A DNA stretch of 64,000 nucleotides from Rhabditophanes sp. KR3021 (taxonomy: Eukaryota; Nematoda; Chromadorea; Rhabditida; Alloionematidae). Under the pieces are notes generated by a model. It did no database searches. It was not told where the DNA came from and worked only from the letters and a program-made list of their open reading frames with translations. Position numbers and translations under genes: made by a program. The first letter of the stretch is position 1; the number at the start of each line of letters is the position of its first letter. This document shows positions 57,558-64,000 of the stretch, piece by piece. Location: positions 6,262,001 through 6,326,000 of the forward strand of contig CAUJLY010000003.1 of the NCBI GenBank assembly GCA_963281155.1. Reading direction: 5' to 3'.

Positions 57558-58222
57558 TTGAAACCTCAACTACTGGAGAAAAATAATTTTGAAAAGGAGG
57601 CCGAACGACTTAAAATGTATTATGATACTTTTAACAAAAGACATATTGGAGCAGTCGTTGATGGGAAAATCTTATACGAATTATGCTTTATTTCCTGGGA
57701 TATACTAGCAATAAACATATTCAATATAGAATGGATGCAGCTACCAAAGAGATCGACCAAATAATGCCGAATATTATTTTTCTGCAAAAAGTTGCCAATG
57801 ATCAAGCCCAGATTATTAACCACAAATATGGAAATATTTACAACATTTACTACCAACGTGATGACTTGAAAGGATTCTTCACAGCTATAACCGTTTCAAA
57901 GAAACATCAATTGTTGGAAAGAACAATTGAATCCTTTAAAACAACATCTGATGCTATAAGGGCAAAGCAAATTGTTCTTATTAATGTTGACAATACTAAA
58001 TTTGCTTTAATCAATAGTACTCTCGAAGGTGGTGTTAATACATTTAGAGAAAGGGAACTCCAATTAAAGGAATGTGTTGAATTGATTAACCATTATCAAG
58101 GACGTAGTTATCATGTAATTTTTGGTGGAAGTCTCAATATTCGAAATGATGAAGCCGACGAAATTGAAGACTCCACGACATTTGAAAACATGAAGCATAT
58201 GCAACTTAAAGGCAGCATGTAA
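57558..58222 (+). pseudogene. Decayed tandem copy of the TDP2-like gene
   Basis: A first frame (57558-57764) starts MKPQLLEKNNFEKEAERLK and reaches ISW at the position of the TDP2 SWN motif. A second frame (from about 57705) continues NKHIQYRMDAATKEIDQI and PNIIFLQKV, where the metal-binding Glu is now Lys, then VIFGGSLNIRND, where the catalytic Asp is now Ser, and stops at 58222. The final third, with RFDRIY and SDH, is missing. The frame break, two active-site losses and the truncation show a non-functional copy of the upstream gene; its sequence follows the neighbour closely (IYNIYYQ, SKKH, ALINS). Confidence 0.85.
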
Positions 58223-58893
58223 AGTTGAAGAAAGTTTTATGAAGTTGATGTTTCTTGGACAGCAAAAGAGATATGAACACGAAGAAGGAAAGGATGACTT
58301 GTTTGGCGTTATTTTTAATAAAGAAGATACTCAGAAGTTTCCCCATTCATTACAATTTAACAATTTCACCACTTTTTCAGATCCCTTTCTTTTAATAAAT
58401 ATCTACATCATTTCTTTCTACTGATCCAAGTTTTTTTCAAAGAAACCTATTATATTCTATTTCTTAACTTTCTGCATATTGCCTGTACTTTTTCAACTCT
58501 AACGTGAATATTTTTAAAACTGATATTAACATCTCAATACTTTTGTTAGTTTGACTTGTGTTGTATTGAAGATAGTTATCATGTATACTTCTTTATGATG
58601 ATCTACCTCATTTTCTTCTGTTTGTATGCGTCAAATTTGGATCTTATTCATGCAGCCCTTAAAAAGTGATAATAGTATACTTACCTTCATTAGTAATAGA
58701 CTGCTGATTTAGTGTTATTTTACATGATTTAGTTGCAGTACTAATATAGCTTTCACCAAGCAAAACTCTTAGCACGATAGCCTGGTCACGAAGATTTGAT
58801 TACTATCATCTATGTCATTCAAATTTACTCAACTACCTTTACATTTGAGCCTTGATTTCATTTAACTTTGCTTACTTCTAATCTAGAACAAAG
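58223..58893. other. Intergenic DNA between the TDP2 copy and the CDK
   Basis: The left third (to about 58420) may hold further debris of the TDP2 copy. The rest is ordinary AT-rich DNA. The sequence TTCTAATCTAG directly before AACAAAGATG at 58894 is a good acceptor, so the CDK transcript probably has a 5' UTR intron here. Confidence 0.45.
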
Positions 58894-59908
58894 ATGAATT
58901 TACCCGCATCCAATCCTGTAACTAATATATTTATGGCTCAGCTAAAGGATTACATAAGGATGGAGAACATTGGCGCAGGTACTTATGGGATAGTTTTCAC
59001 TGGTCGTTGCAAGCTCACAAATCAAACAGTGGCCTTAAAGAAAATCAAGTTAGACCCAACAGATGAAGGTGTGCCTGCCACAGTTTTGAGAGAAATCGCC
59101 ATGCTCCGTGAACTTCGATACCATCCTTGTATTGTGATGCTAGATGCCGTCATTTTGGAAACAAAGAAATTGTATTTGGTCTTTGAATACTTTCCAATGG
59201 ATTTGAAAAAGTATATGGACAAACACCCAACTGATGAAGTTATGAAAGCTGAGACTGTGATGAGCTATATGTATCAAATTTGCCATGCAATGTGCTACTG
59301 TCATAAGCGAAGAGTACTGCACCGCGATCTGAAACCAGCCAATCTATTGGTCAACCACAATGGAATCATCAAATTGGCAGACTTTGGTCTGGCACGAAGT
59401 GTAGGGGTTCCATTGAGAGCGTACACACATGAGGTAATTGATCGATGATTTACAGGTTACTAACCATCAATATTTATAGATCGTCACTCTATGGTATAGA
59501 GCTCCCGAAATTTTGCTTGGGATCCAAAGATATTCAACATCTGTAGACATCTGGTCAATCGCTTGTATTTTTGCAGAAATGGCAACGATTCGTCCATTAT
59601 TTCCAGGGGATTCGGAGATTGACCAACTGTACAGAATTTTCCGAACACTTTCAACACCAACTGAGGAGAGTTGGCCTGGCATAAAAGAATTACCTGACTA
59701 CAAAGGATCTTTCCCCAAGTGGACGCAATGTCATATTGAGCAAAAGATGAAATCTGTATTGAATGCACAAGGAATCGACCTTCTAATGTCTATGCTCAGA
59801 TACAACCCAAATGCGCGCTCTGACTTGAAACAGATTTTGAAGCATCCGTATTTTGATACAATAGACCATTCAAAAGCCCCTTTCAATGAATTTGAATATC
59901 AAAATTGA
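58894..59908 (+). CDS. CDK1/CDK2-like cyclin-dependent kinase with atypical cyclin-binding helix
   Basis: Exons 58894-59433 and 59480-59908 (46-nt intron) give 322 residues. The N-terminus has about 18 residues before the kinase start. The glycine loop is [10 protein letters not shown], with T30 and Y31 at the inhibitory Wee1/Myt1 positions. The invariant lysine lies in VALKKIKL. Where CDK1/2 have PSTAIRE there is [12 protein letters not shown]. The catalytic loop is [10 protein letters not shown], the magnesium loop DFGLARS, and the activating threonine T178 lies in [36 protein letters not shown] and [18 protein letters not shown] complete the C-lobe. All catalytic residues are present, so it should be active. 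The changed helix suggests a divergent paralog with altered cyclin preference rather than the main cell-cycle CDK1. Confidence 0.9.
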
Positions 59909-60044
59909 TAAAATATTTTCTACCTAGTACTAATTTCTAATCCTACATTCTTAAATTGTAACAATATTTTATTCGATATAAATTATTTACATTTCAGCCT
60001 TTTCGTTATGTGCATGATTAAATATGAATAAATTTAACTCATTC
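59909..60044. terminator. 3' end region of the CDK gene
   Basis: Immediately after the TGA the sequence TTGATAAAATATTTT and later ATGAATAAATTT (AATAAA at about 60027) are candidate poly(A) signals for the plus-strand gene. Confidence 0.35.
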
Positions 60045-60254
60045 TTATGTTTGTAATCCAATAATAATGATTAATATTGACACTTGGCGTGTGTAAAAAA
60101 CACTATTTGTAGAAAGATTCTCTGACTTCACAGTTTGATTACGTTTATCTACCCACTTAGTAAAGTCAGATTCAATGTCCGCAACATCAGGTTGATCCGT
60201 TGGCAAGTGTTCTGGGAGACGATAAGCAGTCGTATCTTTGTACATCATTGGACC
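60045..60254 (-). CDS. Possible small gene or exon of unknown function
   Basis: A minus-strand open block reads MMYKDTTAYRLPEHLPTDQ from an ATG pair at about 60247, then ADIESDFTKWVDKRNQTVKS, and stops at 60045 after an Ile-rich tail. The first 45 residues have ordinary protein composition (charged, with Pro and Trp). An ATG lies just upstream (MDIGKDW) in another frame. There is no clear acceptor at the left edge. It could be a short conserved protein, a remnant, or chance; I do not recognise it. It follows TRAK on the same strand with about 250 bases between. Confidence 0.35.
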   Translation of the reverse strand, partial: GPMMYKDTTAYRLPEHLPTDQPDVADIESDFTKWVDKRNQTVKSENLSTNSVFYTRQVSILIIIIGLQT

Positions 60255-60512
60255 CAATCTTTACCTATGTCCATTGAATCCGATCTCACTCAATATACTC
60301 CCGCAAAATACAAATAAAACTCCCTATCTTTTGGATTCGATTATCTTATATTAAAATAGAAACAACTCAATTTAAAATTAGTTTTATTCATAAAATACCT
60401 AAAGCAAAAACCACTTACAATTCTAAATAAAATAAAAGTCTTCGGAAAAGGCATTATCATACCTTTTTTAATTAAATGCATCAAACCCGTCAATAACATA
60501 TTAAAATAAAAA

Positions 60513-63007
60513 TTACAAATGTTGATTTTGATAAATATCTGTTCTGGTCACAATTCCATTCATTGGTGCCATTAGGTTTAGCGTATTGCTGGATGTTGGT
60601 GATGACTCGCGTGAAAACCCGCAACGAATGAGAGAATTTAGGGATGTTGGGGAGGATGATGTGTTGGTGAGAGAGGCAAAATTTAAGTTTTTGATGATTT
60701 TGCGAGGGAATGATCCTTTGGTTGGAGTTGATGAGGAAGAGCGGCAAGGCATTTGATTTTCTGATAGATGATTTCTTGAGATGATTCCAGAATTTAAATG
60801 TTCATTTAAGGTTACTGAATTAATACCTACTTCTTCTATTGACTGGCAATCGAAACTTGGTTGACTTTTTAGTGAAGGTACTTTTACTGATGACGATTTT
60901 ATTACTGGATACTGAGAATTTAGAGCAGGACCTAGGAACCCTAAAGCCCTTCCGATATTTTTTGATTTATTCATTTCTACAAATTGCCTAGTCAAAGGTC
61001 CTATTTTATCTGCTAAAGGATCCACATTTTTATTCAATCCAATAAAAAACAAAGGAAACTTTGATGGTCCCAGCCCTTTCTTTGCCCTATAACTTTGATA
61101 TTCCTTCTCAACAACTTTTCTGGAATAATTGCGTTAAAAATTATATTTTAAAGTTTAATGAACGATGCTTTGCACCACTTTTGCCACATAAAATAATATG
61201 ACTTCGAAATTTGTTTATAACATATCTTAAAGATGGTTTCTTATTGCATCATTATTTTAACGGGACTAATGCGTGTTATTAATTACTCGTGAGGATGGTC
61301 AATGCGTACTCCCAGGAATACAACAAAGGATGAAGCAAATTAAGAAGAGGAAATTCCTTGTGGCTTTTAATATATTTTTGGATAAACTTTTAATTACCTT
61401 GTGTCTATTTTCCTAATGCAATACTCCAAGTCTCGTGTTCCTAATTTCCCAGGAGCTCCCAATTTGGGGGCCGTATATTCAGACAGAGAATCACTGGAAG
61501 AAGAATCAGCTATACTTAGCTTTTTTTTGTTTGGTATTTGATTTGCCAACACACGCCCAATATCAATACTCTGCGAATGCTTGAACAGCCTTGTCTTAGG
61601 TTTGACAACAACCATTTCACTTTCTGAGTCAGTGTCATGATGTGATGTTATTATTTTTTGATTGACTGCTCGAGGTGTACTTTCATTACTACCTGACGAC
61701 AAATTATCTTCAATAACAAACTCTTTGATTGGACTGCAAGAGGTATCTTTCATTTGACTGATTTTTTTGATATTCACCACATTATGAATAGGTTGAACTA
61801 AGAACGGAATCTCATTAACAACAGGCGTCACAGCCTCACAACATGGATCATTTGGATGATCAGGTGCATGTTTTGTCTCAAATTGAGGTGTCAATTCCGC
61901 AAGAATTGCAAGTGAGGCCGTATTTCTATTATGCACTGTATCGTATCCTATGGCTGCTAACTCATCAGACAGATTCTCCTCTATAGGAGTGTATTTGTTG
62001 CTTCGCAACATATCTTCTTCCCTTTGATAACTATTGAAATTTGAGCCTCTCGAGTCAGAACGAGCAGAGATCATTGGTGTTGTAAAAAAACCTGAATCAT
62101 GAACCTCTAATTCAGAGGCTAGTGAATCATAAAGAGAATCTGTTGACAAAGTTCTACCCAATATCATGGACCTCTTTCTATGCCTGCTTAACTCATCCTC
62201 TGCTTCTTTGAGCATGCCAAAGACCTCCGTATATTTTTCCTGGTATTCGCAAATTTCATTCTTTAAATTTTCATGACTAACAACTATGTCTTCGAGTTGA
62301 TCAGATAGACAATCATTCATCTCTATCACTTCCTTTTCTCTGGTTTTGCGTTCATGAATTTCTCTGATTAACTTTTCGATATCATTTAGTTGAGCCTTGC
62401 ACTGCAAATTCTTGTCATTGATAACAGACTGCAATTTAGCTATTTGTAGATTGGCTCGGTCAAGTTGTCTTGTACATTGATCTGCTAATTCGTTTTTCTC
62501 ATCCTCTATACTTATGTTTAATGATTTTAGTTCATTGGTCTCGTTTTTAAGGACCAATTTTTCTCTCTTTAAACTGTCGACTTTTGAACGCAAGTTTTCC
62601 AAAGAAATTGATGGATTGTGATGGGAATCTAAGGTATCAAGATCATCTTCAGTTCGAATATATTTAATAAGCTTTTCTTTATGTCTCACTTGATGCCTAA
62701 GTTCGCTGATCGTATCCAAACTTTTATTCAATGAATCTTGAATAAAATCATTCCTAAATTTCCAATTGCATTAGTAAAAACAATTGGGAATTTACCTGTC
62801 TTTTAACTCCTGATTTTGTTCAAGCAAATGCTTCCCAATCTTGGCCGCCAACTCTAAATCTTTTTCTTTCTGTAATAAATCACGGGAAACATTATCAATT
62901 TTGTATAGCAGATATTTTAATAATTTTGTTTCCTCCTCAACATCATCAACAAACTTAGTAGGTTTCCCATTTTTATTACTAATTAAAGACGCCGGCACCA
63001 CATTCAT
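60513..63007 (-). CDS. TRAK: TRAK/Milton mitochondrial-kinesin adaptor
   Basis: Exons 63007-62796, 62753-61398 and 61119-60513 join in phase (introns 42 and 278 nt) to 724 residues. The HAP1_N-type coiled coil begins KEKDLELAAKIGKHLLEQNQ, crosses the first intron into NDFIQDSL, and continues LRHQVRHKEKLIKYIRTEDD and RQLDRANLQIAKLQSVIND, to about residue 270. The Milton/TRAK-specific part follows: STDSLYDSLASELE, a Ser-rich disordered middle, and GTRDLEYCIRKIDTRKVVE. That segment corresponds to the GSHDLETALRRLSLR stretch of TRAK1. The tail is low-complexity Ser/Thr/Asn-rich with SSTPTKGSF. Milton/TRAK links kinesin-1 and dynein to Miro on mitochondria. The Met at 63007 may not be the true N-terminus, since family members have more sequence before the coiled coil. 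The vertebrate C-terminal region is shortened. Confidence 0.88.
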
Positions 63008-64000
63008 TTATTAAATATGTATCAGTGTCAAAGCTAGAATGAATCAAAATATTCCATTACAAACAAATATATAGGAAAACAAACAGACGACTTAATCAAC
63101 TGTAAACACAGGAAACAATTGTCATAACTAATAAACGAAAATAAAAGTGTCTTTACAGATGTCAACGTACACTTTTTTGATACTCAACATTACTTTATTA
63201 CACAAAACGTGTGATTTAGTATAAAATTGTTAAAAATTCAACTCAAATTCAAATAATAACAAAACAGTATGTAAAATAAATGGTAGGAGTATTGCTCGGT
63301 CATTTTAAACGTGATTAACTATGTGCAATTTGAAGTTATAATGTTAAGTTGTCGTGAAATATTGCTTTTAAGAAGACTTTTTTGACGATACAAAAAATAA
63401 GTTACTTAAATAGAAAACTGCTAATTAAAGACATCACTTAGGCAACATTTTCTTAATGTAGTTATTTTTGATGTAATTATGATGGTATTAATCAGTTGAA
63501 AAAGCTAAAAATCAACTTTAAAATATAAGTTAACAAACATGTGAAAATCAATTCAATACAGACAAAACCATATAAATATAAAATGCTACCACCAAACTAA
63601 ATCAAGTCCTTTAACATCCTAACCATTCATTCCAATAATACACTTTTATAAATGGGAACATTTAAGATAGTGAATAGACAAGACACTAAAATTGTTGATA
63701 CGAGCACAACTGATGTTTGTATATGATTAAAAATGTTTTGATCAGCTAAAATTTAATTCAGTTAAAGGCTAATTTATTTGTTTAGGAGATATGGGTGTTA
63801 GATTTGTAGAATTGGTTTTTAAGTGGGAATTAGATTATGGAAAGGAAAATAAATGTGTCACTTTTTGGATAAATTGTAATGTATACATTTGATTTGTTAG
63901 TCATGGAAAAAACTATAATGAGAAAGAATCTGGAATTATTCTATTAAGATATGTGCATAGATACCTTGCTGATTTTTCCCGGATGACATATTTGTTGATA
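63008..64000. other. Intergenic DNA upstream of TRAK
   Basis: AT-rich. It should hold the TRAK promoter and possibly a 5' exon. No open frames, RNA genes or repeats could be supported up to the window end. Confidence 0.45.

Noticed and set aside
1..64000. CRISPR arrays, rRNA genes, complete transposons
   Set aside because: No regularly spaced repeats, no rRNA-like conserved stretches and no terminal inverted repeats flanking a transposase were seen.

Overview
This is nuclear DNA of a small-genome arthropod. It is strongly AT-rich, the protein genes are animal genes with very short GT-AG introns (about 38-55 nt in most genes), and the set includes spalt/SALL, Milton/TRAK, SCAR/WAVE, ubiquilin, ABHD17 and mitochondrial MnSOD. 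The tiny introns, AT-rich intergenic DNA, clusters of fast-evolving F-box and leucine-rich orphan proteins and tandem decaying paralogs suggest an acariform (spider-mite-like) genome. That placement is inference; I cannot align anything here.

Layout. 1-149: end of an unidentified gene. 1.1-2.2 kb: ABHD17 depalmitoylase. 2.5-5.8 kb (minus): AFG2/SPATA5-type AAA ATPase. 6.0-7.0 kb (minus): APE1 endonuclease. 7.4-8.2 kb (minus): a 94-residue CstF-64-like RRM protein. 8.6-10.1 kb: WAVE. 10.3-11.3 kb: farnesyl diphosphate synthase carrying a 1-nt frameshift at a homopolymer. 11.8-13.4 kb (minus): single-exon LRR-like orphan. 13.9-14.5 kb (minus): small membrane protein. 15.5 to at least 30.9 kb (minus): spalt, with a 10-kb intron. 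31-45 kb: gene desert upstream of spalt. 45.1-47.7 kb (minus): ubiquilin. 48.5-49.2 kb: MnSOD. 50.8-53.2 kb: a second large LRR-like orphan. 53.6-56.2 kb (minus): F-box/FBA cluster with one intact and two broken members. 56.6-58.2 kb: TDP2 and a decayed TDP2 copy. 58.9-59.9 kb: CDK1/2-like kinase. 60.5-63.0 kb (minus): TRAK/Milton.

The most unusual pattern is that host introns which are long for this genome carry decayed coding sequence on the opposite strand. Examples lie in the AFG2 intron, the RRM-gene intron, the last spalt intron, the giant spalt intron and a ubiquilin intron. Two of these keep host-sized GT-AG introns, so they are not retrocopies. The ubiquilin one reads as the end of an HNH homing endonuclease followed by a NUMOD-like helix-turn-helix segment. 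Other points are a degenerate Walker B in the first AFG2 ATPase domain, an atypical PSTAIRE helix in the CDK, a perfect three-unit heat-shock element between ubiquilin and MnSOD, and an orphan two-exon mini-ORF in the spalt desert.

The genes share no single pathway. APE1 and TDP2 are both DNA-repair nucleases of the same fold superfamily. Ubiquilin, AFG2 and the F-box proteins all act in protein quality control, but their proximity looks incidental.
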